Under the pieces are notes generated by a model, which saw nothing but the letters and a program-made list of their open reading frames with translations, was not told the origin of the DNA and searched no databases. 64,000 nt of DNA from Sphingopyxis italica (GTDB lineage: Bacteria > Pseudomonadota > Alphaproteobacteria > Sphingomonadales > Sphingomonadaceae): NCBI RefSeq assembly GCF_011926545.1, contig NZ_JAATIT010000001.1, forward strand, positions 248,001-312,000. The letters run 5' to 3'. The position numbers were made by a program, and so were the translations under genes. This document shows positions 8,023 through 15,776 of this stretch, one piece after another. Numbering within the stretch: position 1 is the stretch's first letter; each line of letters begins with the position of its first letter.

Positions 8023-9013
8023 GAAAATCGGCGATCGCGGCCGCGGTCGCATCGGGGGCTTCCTCCATCGGCAGGTGGCCGATGCCGGGCAGGATCACGA
8101 CCTCCGACCCCGCGATCCGCTCGTTGAACGTCTTCGCCGCGCTGGGATTGATCACGCGGTCCCTGTCGCCGAACAGGATCAGCGTCGGCGCCTCGATCTC
8201 GCCGACGCGCGCCGCCACTTCGGGCTCGCGGTCCATTCGCGCGCGCAGCACGGTGGCTTCGCGATTGCCGGGGAAGAGGAGCAGTTCCCAATAGCGGTCG
8301 ATCATCGCGTCATCGACGATGTCCTGCTTTTCGACCGAGCCGCGCAGCGACTGTTCGACGAGCATCCGCGGCGTCACCCGCGTCGCCAGCCAGCGGCCGA
8401 AGGGATATTCGAGGATGCGAAAGCCGACGTTCGATTCGGGGCGCTTCTCTCCCTTGCGCAGCGGCATGCCGGCGGCGTCGATCAGCAGCAGCGCATCGAC
8501 GCGCGCGGGCTGCGCGAGCGCATAGCGCCAAGCGACCCAGCCGCCCATCGAATTGCCGCCGAGAATGAAATGATCGAGCCCGAGCTTCGCCGCGACGACG
8601 TCGACCGCGTTCATCATGCCCTCGGCCGAATAATCGGTGTCGGGCGTCGCGCCGGTCAGTCCGTGGCCGGGCAGGTCGAGCGTGACGATGCGATAGGTGG
8701 CGCCGAGCCGCTTTGCCAGCGGTTCCCACGTGTGGAGGCTGGCATTGGCGCCGTGGATCAGGATGATCGGCGGACCATCGGCCCGGCCCTGATCGCGGTA
8801 ATGGATACGCTGGCCGGCCGGCCCCGCGACGAAGGTGGCGTCCGGGCCGCCATATTTGGTGATCATCGCGTCGCGATCGGTGTCGGGGGTCAACAGCAGC
8901 AGGAAACCGACGACAATCGCAAGCACGACGCCAAGCGGAAGCAGCACCCGCTTGCGCCGGAACAAGGAACGCCGCGGCGGCGGCTGCTCGTCGAAATCTA
9001 CATCAATCATCAT
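7976..9013 (-). CDS. Membrane-anchored alpha/beta hydrolase
   Basis: This is a 345-residue protein with a cytoplasmic basic N-terminus, one hydrophobic helix at about residues 24-41 (LLPLGVVLAIVVGFLLLL) and a periplasm-facing alpha/beta hydrolase domain. Visible are the oxyanion region LIHGANASLHTWEPLA, DLPGHGLTG, the nucleophile elbow GGNSMGGWVAWRYA, the acid in LFGDRDRVINP, and histidine in LPGIGHLPMEEAP. The substrate is unknown; epoxide hydrolase-like and haloperoxidase-like esterases share this pattern. It converges with the PHA-depolymerase-like gene and the two coding ends overlap by 47 bases. Confidence 0.88.
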   Translation of the reverse strand: MMIDVDFDEQPPPRRSLFRRKRVLLPLGVVLAIVVGFLLLLTPDTDRDAMITKYGGPDATFVAGPAGQRIHYRDQGRADGPPIILIHGANASLHTWEPLAKRLGATYRIVTLDLPGHGLTGATPDTDYSAEGMMNAVDVVAAKLGLDHFILGGNSMGGWVAWRYALAQPARVDALLLIDAAGMPLRKGEKRPESNVGFRILEYPFGRWLATRVTPRMLVEQSLRGSVEKQDIVDDAMIDRYWELLLFPGNREATVLRARMDREPEVAARVGEIEAPTLILFGDRDRVINPSAAKTFNERIAGSEVVILPGIGHLPMEEAPDATAAAIADFLKRRLAPAPADPETR

Positions 9014-9086
9014 GCGCCCCCCCTGAAGGCTGGCACGACCCTAGCGCGCGAGGGCGCAGGGTCAATCTATGCCCAAGGTCAGGATC

Positions 9087-10754
9087 CTATGGATGGAGCG
9101 ACCGACGAAAAGTCTCGGGCAGGAACAACAGCCCGATCACCAGGGTGATCGCCGCGACGACGACCGGATACCAGAGCCCGTAATAGATGTTGCCCGTCGC
9201 CGCGACCATCGCGAACGCTGTCGTCGGCAGGAAACCGCCGAACCAGCCGTTGCCGATATGATAGGGCAGCGACATCGCGGTATAGCGAATGCGGCTCGGG
9301 AACAGTTCGACGAGCAAGGCCGCGATCGGGCCGTAAACCATCGTCACGAGCAGCACGAGGTAGAAGAGGATCGCGACGACGAGCGGCTTGTTGATCGCGG
9401 CGGGGTCGGCCTTGGCGGGATAGCCCGCAGCAGCGAGCGCCGCGTCCATCTCGGCGAGCTTGGCGGGCGTGCTGGCGGCGCTCCGCCAGGGGCCGATACC
9501 GCCCGACGGATTGGCGATCGTGATCGCCTTTCGTCCGATGGAGACCGTCGCCCAGTCGCTCCCCGCATCTTGCGAGGCATAGGGCACACCGGCCTTGGCC
9601 AGATGGGATTTCGCGACGTCGCAGGCGGTTCGATCGAACCGGTTCTTGCCGATCGGATCGAACTGGAACGAGCAGAGGGCGGGGTTGGCGATCACCGTCA
9701 CCGGCGCCCTCGCCTGCGCTTCGGCAAGCGCCGGATTGGCAGCCTGCGTCAGCATCTGGAACGCCGGAAAATAGGTGAGCGCGGCGAGCGCACAGCCCGC
9801 GAGGATGATCGGCTTGCGCCCGATCTTGTCGCTGAGCCAGCCGAAAAGGATGAAGAAGGGCGTGCCCAGCATCAGCGCGATGGCGATCAATATGTTCGCG
9901 GTCGCGCCGTCGACCTTCAGCGTCTTTTCGAGGAAAAAGAGCGCATAAAATTGTCCCGAATACCAGACGACCGCCTGCCCCGCGACCGCGCCAAACAGCG
10001 CAACGAGCACCCATTTGAGGTTCTCCCAGCGCCCGAAGGCTTCGGTCAGCGGCGCTTTAGAGGTCGTGCCCTCCTCCTTCATCTGTTTGAAGACCGGGCT
10101 TTCCTCGAGCTGGAGGCGAATCCACAGCGACACGCCGAGCAGGATGATCGAAATCAGGAAGGGGATGCGCCAGCCCCAGTCGGCGAACGCCGCCTCGCCC
10201 ATCGCCGAACGGATGGCGATGACGACGCCGAGCGCCGCGAACAGGCCCAATGTCGCGGTGGTCTGGATGAAGCTGGTGAAGAGTCCGCGTTTGCCGTCGG
10301 GCGCATGTTCGGCAACATAAGTGGCCGCCCCGCCATATTCGCCGCCGAGCGCGAGCCCCTGAACGAGACGCAGCACCACCAGCAGGATCGGCGCCGCGAC
10401 GCCGATCGAGGCGTAGCTGGGCAGAACGCCAACGAGGAAGGTCGATGCACCCATCAGGCCCATGGTGACGAGGAAGGTGTTCTTGCGCCCGACGAGGTCG
10501 CCGATGCGCCCGAACACGAGCGCGCCGAACGGCCTTACCGCAAAGCCCGCCGCGAAGGCCGCGAGCGCGAAAATGAAGCCGGTGGTTTCGTTGACGCCCG
10601 AAAAGAATTGCGCCGAGATGATCGTCGCGAGCAGACCGTAGAGGTAGAAATCATACCATTCGAACACCGTGCCGAGCGACGAGGCGAGGATGACCTTGCG
10701 CTCGCTCTGGCGGGTGCCGGTTGCTGTTGTCGCTACGCCTGCGCCGTCCGTCAT
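9087..10754 (-). CDS. MFS transporter, metabolite:H+ symporter (MHS) type
   Basis: This is a 555-residue inner-membrane carrier with about 12 helices. MHS-type signatures are GTVFEWYDFYLYG near the N-terminus, RPFGALVFGRIGDLVGRK, QGLALGGEYGGAATYVAEHAP, LEESPVFK, and GWLSDKIGRKP. It probably takes up a small organic acid, betaine or aromatic acid with protons, but the substrate cannot be inferred. An insertion of about 110 residues, with two cysteines and little hydrophobicity, lies between the helix ending PAFQML and the helix beginning VVAILFYLVLL. It makes the protein longer than the usual 430-450. A dispersed repeat lies just upstream. Confidence 0.92.
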   Translation of the reverse strand: MTDGAGVATTATGTRQSERKVILASSLGTVFEWYDFYLYGLLATIISAQFFSGVNETTGFIFALAAFAAGFAVRPFGALVFGRIGDLVGRKNTFLVTMGLMGASTFLVGVLPSYASIGVAAPILLVVLRLVQGLALGGEYGGAATYVAEHAPDGKRGLFTSFIQTTATLGLFAALGVVIAIRSAMGEAAFADWGWRIPFLISIILLGVSLWIRLQLEESPVFKQMKEEGTTSKAPLTEAFGRWENLKWVLVALFGAVAGQAVVWYSGQFYALFFLEKTLKVDGATANILIAIALMLGTPFFILFGWLSDKIGRKPIILAGCALAALTYFPAFQMLTQAANPALAEAQARAPVTVIANPALCSFQFDPIGKNRFDRTACDVAKSHLAKAGVPYASQDAGSDWATVSIGRKAITIANPSGGIGPWRSAASTPAKLAEMDAALAAAGYPAKADPAAINKPLVVAILFYLVLLVTMVYGPIAALLVELFPSRIRYTAMSLPYHIGNGWFGGFLPTTAFAMVAATGNIYYGLWYPVVVAAITLVIGLLFLPETFRRSLHP

Positions 10755-10796
10755 TTACCACTCCCCTTATTTCCGGAAGTGGTCCATTCCAACATC

Positions 10797-10885
10797 CGCT
10801 CGCCCTGAGCCCGTGGAAGGGCCGTTCTTCCTTTTGCGCGACGCTAGAGGAAAAAACGGTACTTCGACAAGCTCAGCACGAACGG
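10797..10885. repeat. Dispersed inverted repeat (TTCGACAAGCTCAG family)
   Basis: Two imperfectly complementary arms, CGCCCTGAGC...GGAAGGGCCGTTCTT and ACTTCGACAAGCTCAGCACGAAC, flank a short centre. The same layout occurs at 12554-12640 and 56466-56555. It lies between the transporter start and the helicase stop. Confidence 0.85.
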
Positions 10886-10905
10886 AATTGATGACGGTTC
10901 GAGAT

Positions 10906-12285
10906 TTAGCCGACGCGCGTCACCGCACCCTTGTGCGCGCCGACGCTCTTGTTGCGCGGGCGGAAACGGCGCTTGCGCTGGCCTTCGGCGCCTTCGCCGG
11001 CGGCTCCATCGCGGCGCGGACCACGCTCGCCTTGCGGCTTGCCGCCATTGCGCCCGCGATTGGCGTCCTGACGCTGGCGGTTCGGGTCGCGGCCCTTGCT
11101 GCCGGTGTCACGCGGCGGCTGCGCCGGCTTGGGCAGGTTACGCACCAGTTCGTTGAAATTCTCGGGCAGCGGCATCGGCTCGGCCTTGGACCGGGTGACG
11201 CGCTCGATATCGCGCATGTACGGACGCTCGTCGGGCGCGATGAAGCTGATCGCCTTGCCCTCGGCGCCGGCGCGCGCGGTGCGGCCGATGCGGTGGACAT
11301 ATTGCTCGGGAACGTTCGGGATTTCGAAATTGATCACATGGCTGACGCCCGACACGTCGATGCCGCGCGCGGCGATGTCGGTCGCGACGAGCAATTTGAT
11401 CTCGCCCGAACGAAACGCCTGCAAAGCGTGGGTGCGCTGCGACTGGCTCTTGTTGCCATGGATCGCCATCGCCTTGATGCCCGCGCCCGCAAGGTGGCGC
11501 ACGACGCGATCGGCGCCATGCTTGGTGCGGGTGAAGATCAGCGCGCGGTCGATATCTTCGCTGGCGATGACCGAATGGAGCAGCGCCTGCTTTTCCTTCT
11601 GTTCGACGAAGGTCGAATATTGGCTGATCTTTTCGACGGTCGTCGCCGCCGGCGTCACCGACACGGTCACCGGATCCTCGAGGAACTGTTCGGCGAGGTG
11701 CGCGATTTCCTTCGGCATCGTCGCCGAGAAGAAAAGATTCTGGCGGCGCGAGGGCAGCAGCTTGGCGACGCGGCGCAGCGAGTGGATGAAGCCCATGTCC
11801 ATCATCTGGTCGGCTTCGTCGAGGACGAAGATTTCGACGTCGTCGAGGCGCAGCGCGCGCTGGTCGATCAGATCGAGCAGGCGGCCCGGGGTGGCGACGA
11901 GGATGTCGACGCCGCCCGAAAGGTCGCGGATCTGCTTGTTGATCGGCACGCCGCCGAAGACGGTCGAAACGCTGAGCTTGGTAAAGCGGCCATAGTCGCG
12001 GCAGCTCTGCGCGATCTGCGCGGCGAGTTCGCGCGTCGGCGCGAGGACGAGCATGCGGCAGCTGCGCGGATTGGCGCGGTGCGGATAGGTCAGAAGATGA
12101 TGGATCGACGGCAGCGAGAAGCCGGCCGTCTTGCCGGTGCCCGTCTGCGCGATACCGCACAGGTCGCGGCCCTTCATCAGCGGCGGGATCGCCTGCGTCT
12201 GGATCGGGGTCGGCTGGGTATAATCCTTGGCGGCAAGCGCGCGATTGATGTCGGCGTGCAGGCCAAAGTCGTTGAAAGTCGTCAT
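10906..12285 (-). CDS. rhlE: DEAD-box ATP-dependent RNA helicase, RhlE type
   Basis: This 459-residue helicase has a full DEAD-box motif set. These are the Q motif TQPTPIQTQAIP, the P-loop AQTGTGKT, PTRELAAQ, TPGRLLDL, DEAD, SAT, and HRIGRTAR. After about residue 370 it has a basic, glycine- and arginine-rich disordered tail (GRDPNRQRQDANRGR, KRRFRPRNK), as in RhlE proteins that remodel ribosomal or structured RNA. The ATG at 12285 (MTTFNDFGL) begins at the family's normal N-terminus. It is read from a long structured leader, which suggests post-transcriptional or cold-type control, but that is inference. Confidence 0.93.
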   Translation of the reverse strand: MTTFNDFGLHADINRALAAKDYTQPTPIQTQAIPPLMKGRDLCGIAQTGTGKTAGFSLPSIHHLLTYPHRANPRSCRMLVLAPTRELAAQIAQSCRDYGRFTKLSVSTVFGGVPINKQIRDLSGGVDILVATPGRLLDLIDQRALRLDDVEIFVLDEADQMMDMGFIHSLRRVAKLLPSRRQNLFFSATMPKEIAHLAEQFLEDPVTVSVTPAATTVEKISQYSTFVEQKEKQALLHSVIASEDIDRALIFTRTKHGADRVVRHLAGAGIKAMAIHGNKSQSQRTHALQAFRSGEIKLLVATDIAARGIDVSGVSHVINFEIPNVPEQYVHRIGRTARAGAEGKAISFIAPDERPYMRDIERVTRSKAEPMPLPENFNELVRNLPKPAQPPRDTGSKGRDPNRQRQDANRGRNGGKPQGERGPRRDGAAGEGAEGQRKRRFRPRNKSVGAHKGAVTRVG

Positions 12286-12654
12286 AAAATACTCACAGTG
12301 GGCGACGCGCAGGCGCATCCGTTCGCATCGAACGGACGGCGCACGGCCGCGGGTTCGAAACGACCCGCGTGAAAGGGTGCCTCTGGGGACAAAGCGCGGT
12401 TCCGGCTCGTCCCGCGCCTGAAACGGGCGGGAAAATCACGCTGCCGGTGGTTGCGGCGGGTGGTCCCGCCATGCTGCGCTGCACAATCATATGGCACGGG
12501 TTGCGCGGGTTTGCAAGATAATTGCGTGGCATTCGTTAACCCACGCTCTTCTTCCGTTCGCCTGAGCTTGTCGAAGGGCCGTTCTTTCTTCATCACCAGG
12601 ACAAAGAAGAACGGTGCTTCGACAAGCTCGGCACGAACGGATGGGGGTAACGCT
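12286..12654. other. 369-bp divergent intergenic region with structured rhlE leader
   Basis: No gene is visible here. On the helicase side there are several self-complementary segments, including GTTCGCATCGAAC near 12321 and CGCGGGT...ACCCGCG at about 12349-12371, which would fold in the rhlE mRNA leader. A weak minus-strand promoter candidate (TTGCAA, then TATGAT) sits about 200 bases upstream of rhlE. On the glpK side a dispersed inverted repeat fills 12554-12640. Confidence 0.5.
12554..12640. repeat. Dispersed inverted repeat (TTCGACAAGCTCAG family)
   Basis: Arms CGTTCGCCTGAGCTTGTCGA and TTCGACAAGCTCGGCACGAA face each other around a short centre, with a GTTCTTTCTT/AAGAAGAAC inner stem. 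It ends about 15 bases before the glpK start codon, so it would lie in or next to the glpK leader. Confidence 0.85.
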
Positions 12655-14130
12655 TTGGCCAAGAAAATCATCGTCATCGACGAGGGCACGACCTCGACCC
12701 GCACGATGCTGTTCGCCGCCGACGGCACCCCGCTCGGCAGCGCGCAGCGCGAGATACGGCAGCATTATCCCGGCCCCGGGCTTGTCGAGCATGACGCCGC
12801 CGAAATCTGGGAGGCGACGCTCGCCTGCACGCGCGAGATGATCGCGCGCGCGGGCGGCGCCGAACAGATCGCGGCGATCGGCATCACCAACCAGCGCGAG
12901 ACGGTGGTGTTCTGGGACCGCCAGACCGGACAGCCGCTCGCGCGCGCGATCGTCTGGCAGGACCGGCGCACCGCCGCCGATTGCGCCGCGCTGAAGGACG
13001 CAGGGCACGAGGAAGCGGTTCAGGCCAAGAGCGGCCTGCTGCTCGATCCCTATTTTTCGGGGAGCAAGATCGGCTGGGCGCTGAAGAACTGGCCGCAGCT
13101 CACGGAAGCCGGAGAGCGGCTCGCGGTGGGGACGATCGAATCCTACCTCGTCTATCGCCTGACCGGCGGCGCGCATGTCACCGACGCGAGCAACGCGTCG
13201 CGTACCTCGCTGATGGACATCGAGGGCAATGGGGGCTGGGACGACGAGCTTTGCGACCTGCTCGGCGTGCCGATGGCGCTGCTCCCCGAAATCACCGGCT
13301 GCACGACGACGGTGGGCACGACCGATCCGGCGCTGTTCGGGGGCGCGATTCCGATCTCGGGCATGGCGGGCGACCAGCAGGCGGCGACGGTCGGGCAGGC
13401 GTGCCTCGCGCCGGGGCAGACCAAGGCGACTTTCGGCACCGGCGCCTTCATCCTCTCGGCCAGCGGCACGACGCGCCCGACATCGGCGAACCGCCTGCTC
13501 GCGACGGTGTTGGTGCAGGAGGACGATGTGCGAAGCTATGCGCTCGAGGGGTCGGTGTTCGTCGCGGGGAGCCTGATCAAATGGCTGCGCGACGGGCTCG
13601 GCCTGCTCGCCAGTGCGGGTGAGAGCGAGGGGCTCGCGCGGTCGGTGGCCGACAATGGCGGGGTCTATCTGGTCCCCGCGCTCGCGGGGCTCGGCGCACC
13701 GCATTGGCGGCCCGATGCGCTCGCGGCGCTCTCCGGGCTGAGTTTCGCGAGCAGCAAAGCGCATGTCGCGCGCGCGGCGCTGGAGGCGCAGGCCTATCAG
13801 GCGCATGATTTGAAATCGGCCTTCGCCGCCGACGGGGTCGACTGGGCCGAGGTACGCATCGACGGCGGCATGGCGGCGAACGACTGGATGGCGCAGGACC
13901 TATCCGACATGCTGGGCCTGACCGTCGAGCGGCCCGACTTCGTCGAAAGCACCGCGCTCGGCGCCGCGATGCTGGCGGCGACGGGGGCGGGTCTTTATCC
14001 CGATCTCGCGAGCGCCGCCGCCGCGATGCGCGGCACGGCGACGCGCTTCACCCCGGCGATCGACGCCGCAAAACGCAAAACGCGCCTTGCCGGGTGGCAA
14101 AGCGCGCTTGCAAAGGTTTTGGTTTCTTAA
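12655..14130 (+). CDS. glpK: Glycerol kinase
   Basis: GlpK phosphorylates glycerol to glycerol 3-phosphate in the cytoplasm. The 491-residue protein starts at a TTG (12655) with GGGGG seven bases upstream. Starting here gives the expected KKIIVIDEGTTSTRTMLF phosphate-binding N-terminus; no ATG is available in frame. Other family blocks are ITNQRETVVFWD, AIVWQDRRT, DPYFSGSKIGWAL, TFGTGAFIL, and GLGAPHW, and VRIDGGMAANDWMAQ near the C-terminus. No glpD, glpF or glpR lies nearby, so it stands alone here. A dispersed repeat precedes it and a hairpin repeat follows. Confidence 0.95.
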   Translation: MAKKIIVIDEGTTSTRTMLFAADGTPLGSAQREIRQHYPGPGLVEHDAAEIWEATLACTREMIARAGGAEQIAAIGITNQRETVVFWDRQTGQPLARAIVWQDRRTAADCAALKDAGHEEAVQAKSGLLLDPYFSGSKIGWALKNWPQLTEAGERLAVGTIESYLVYRLTGGAHVTDASNASRTSLMDIEGNGGWDDELCDLLGVPMALLPEITGCTTTVGTTDPALFGGAIPISGMAGDQQAATVGQACLAPGQTKATFGTGAFILSASGTTRPTSANRLLATVLVQEDDVRSYALEGSVFVAGSLIKWLRDGLGLLASAGESEGLARSVADNGGVYLVPALAGLGAPHWRPDALAALSGLSFASSKAHVARAALEAQAYQAHDLKSAFAADGVDWAEVRIDGGMAANDWMAQDLSDMLGLTVERPDFVESTALGAAMLAATGAGLYPDLASAAAAMRGTATRFTPAIDAAKRKTRLAGWQSALAKVLVS

Positions 14131-14131
14131 G

Positions 14132-14153
14132 CCCCTCCTCTTCAGAGGAGGGG
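14132..14153. repeat. 22-bp hairpin repeat between glpK and rpmE
   Basis: CCCCTCCTC-TTCA-GAGGAGGGG forms a nine-pair stem directly after the glpK stop. It sits between two convergent genes, where it could serve as a terminator-like structure for both. Two sister copies flank the astA-astB gap. Confidence 0.75.
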
Positions 14154-14161
14154 TAAACAGC

Positions 14162-14389
14162 TCAACGCTTGAGCGTAAGCCCACCGAAACGCTTGTTGAA
14201 CTTCGCGACCTGGCCGCCGGCGTCGAGCAGGCGTCCGGTGCCGCCGGTCCACGCCGGGTGCGCGGTGGGATCGATTTCGAGCGTCATCACGTCGCCCTCT
14301 TTGCCCCAGGTCGAGCGCGTCTGATATTCGGTGCCATCGGTCATCTTGACCGTGATCATGTGATAGGCGGGGTGAATGTCTTTTTTCAT
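14162..14389 (-). CDS. rpmE: 50S ribosomal protein L31
   Basis: This is a 75-residue ribosomal protein of the large subunit. It starts [20 protein letters not shown] and keeps TRSTWGK and the conserved HPAWTGG and [10 protein letters not shown] segments. It has no cysteines, so it is the form without the zinc ribbon. It is convergent with glpK and encoded alone, upstream of a long palindromic repeat. Confidence 0.95.
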   Translation of the reverse strand: MKKDIHPAYHMITVKMTDGTEYQTRSTWGKEGDVMTLEIDPTAHPAWTGGTGRLLDAGGQVAKFNKRFGGLTLKR

Positions 14390-14503
14390 GTCTGGGCTCC
14401 TGTGCCACTGGTTACCGACCAGCGGCTGAGTCTGTGCGTCCGGAGACGCGAAGTGGCGGCCTTTAGTCGGCAATGGGGACAAATGCAACACCCGCCCCAA
14501 CAT

Positions 14504-14581
14504 CGTCATCCCGGCGAAAGCCGGGATCTCGCCGGTGCGTAGCAACGAGAAGATGAGATCCCGGCCTTCGCCGGGATGACG
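14504..14581. repeat. Inverted repeat (CGTCATCCCGGCGAAAGCCGGGAT family)
   Basis: Two arms at 14504-14530 and 14555-14581 are almost perfect reverse complements. Each arm contains its own short hairpin. It lies between fabZ and rpmE. Confidence 0.88.
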
Positions 14582-14601
14582 TATAAGGGAAGGTCCGCAG
14601 T

Positions 14602-15081
14602 CTAATCGCCCGGCGGATCGGCGATCATCGCGGTGAACTGGCATTCGGTCGCCAGCTGTCCGTCCAGCATCGCCTTGCCTTCGAACTTGCAGATGTTCCG
14701 CTTTGCCTGAAGGATCGTGACGTGGAGGTCGAGCAGCACGCCGGGTTCGACGGGCTTGCGGAACTTCACCCCGTCGATGCCCATGAAATAGACGAGCTTG
14801 CCCGAACCGCCGAGGCCGAGCGACTCGACCGCCAAAATGCCGCCGGCCTGCGCCAGCGCCTCGACGATGAGGACACCGGGCATGATCGGCCGACCGGGGA
14901 AATGCCCCTGGAAAAAGGGCTCGTTCATCGTCACCGCCTTGACCGCGTGGATCGAGGTGTCCTTCACCATCGAAACCACCCGGTCGACGAGCAGCATCGG
15001 ATAACGATGCGGCAGCAGCGTCAGGATCCGGCGGATATCCACCGGGCCCAATGCCCCTGCCCCATTTTCCCCTTCCGCCAT
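14602..15081 (-). CDS. fabZ: 3-hydroxyacyl-ACP dehydratase FabZ
   Basis: FabZ removes water from 3-hydroxyacyl-ACP in fatty acid elongation. The 159-residue protein has [14 protein letters not shown] near residue 22. Its catalytic histidine H60 and glutamate E74 lie in [23 protein letters not shown]. It follows the Skp-like gene by five bases in the same direction, so they are probably one operon. In most Gram-negative bacteria lpxD would lie between these two genes and lpxA next to fabZ; neither is here, in line with the glycosphingolipid outer membrane of sphingomonads. Confidence 0.96.
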   Translation of the reverse strand: MAEGENGAGALGPVDIRRILTLLPHRYPMLLVDRVVSMVKDTSIHAVKAVTMNEPFFQGHFPGRPIMPGVLIVEALAQAGGILAVESLGLGGSGKLVYFMGIDGVKFRKPVEPGVLLDLHVTILQAKRNICKFEGKAMLDGQLATECQFTAMIADPPGD

Positions 15082-15086
15082 CGGAC

Positions 15087-15776
15087 TTAGCGGCTGGTCG
15101 GCTGGGTGCCGGTCGGTGCGGGTGCCGGGGTCGCGGTGCCCTGCGCGGCGCGCGCCGCTTCCATCAGCTGCTGGTTGCGCTGCTGGACGAGCTGGCCCGG
15201 CTGGTAGCCGGCCGGGACCGCGGTCGACACGTTCGGCAGGATGCGGTTGAGTTCGGTCACCACCGCGTCGGTGATGTCGACATTGTTCTCACGCGCGAGC
15301 ACCGCGTCGGGGTTGAGCAGCAGGTCGACCTTCTTCGCGGTCATCGCGGCCTTGATCGCCTCGTTCATGCGAACGCTGATCTGGTCTTCGACATAGGCGA
15401 TGGCGAGGTCGACCGGCGCGCCGATGCGGCCGAGTTCCTGCTGAGCCGCCTGGCGCTTGTCCTGCACCGCCTTGGCTGCGGCCTGGAGCGCGGCCTGGTT
15501 CTGCGGGGTCTTTTTCGCTTCTTCGTTATATTTCGCGATCAGGACGTTGATTTCGGCCTGCAGCGTCTGGCCGCGCGACTGCTGCTGATCGATCTGCGCC
15601 TTATAGGTCGTCTCGATCTGCTTCGACGCGGTCTGGAAGGCGTTCGAACGCGCGGCGGCGACGCGGACGTCGGCGACGCCGACGCCCTTGGCCTGCGCGA
15701 TGGCGGGGACCGACATCATGGGCGAGACCGACAGCGCGGCGATCGCCAGCGCGGAAGCGGCAAGAATTTTCTTCAT
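15087..15776 (-). CDS. skp: Periplasmic chaperone of the Skp/OmpH family
   Basis: This 229-residue exported protein has a signal peptide ([28 protein letters not shown]). A long charged coiled-coil follows, rich in Q, K and A (about residues 40-125), as in Skp/OmpH, which hold unfolded outer-membrane proteins for BamA. The C-terminal 40 residues are proline-, glutamine- and threonine-rich ([15 protein letters not shown]) and probably disordered. Its ATG overlaps the bamA stop as TGATG, so translation is coupled to the assembly gene. Confidence 0.9.
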   Translation of the reverse strand: MKKILAASALAIAALSVSPMMSVPAIAQAKGVGVADVRVAAARSNAFQTASKQIETTYKAQIDQQQSRGQTLQAEINVLIAKYNEEAKKTPQNQAALQAAAKAVQDKRQAAQQELGRIGAPVDLAIAYVEDQISVRMNEAIKAAMTAKKVDLLLNPDAVLARENNVDITDAVVTELNRILPNVSTAVPAGYQPGQLVQQRNQQLMEAARAAQGTATPAPAPTGTQPTSR

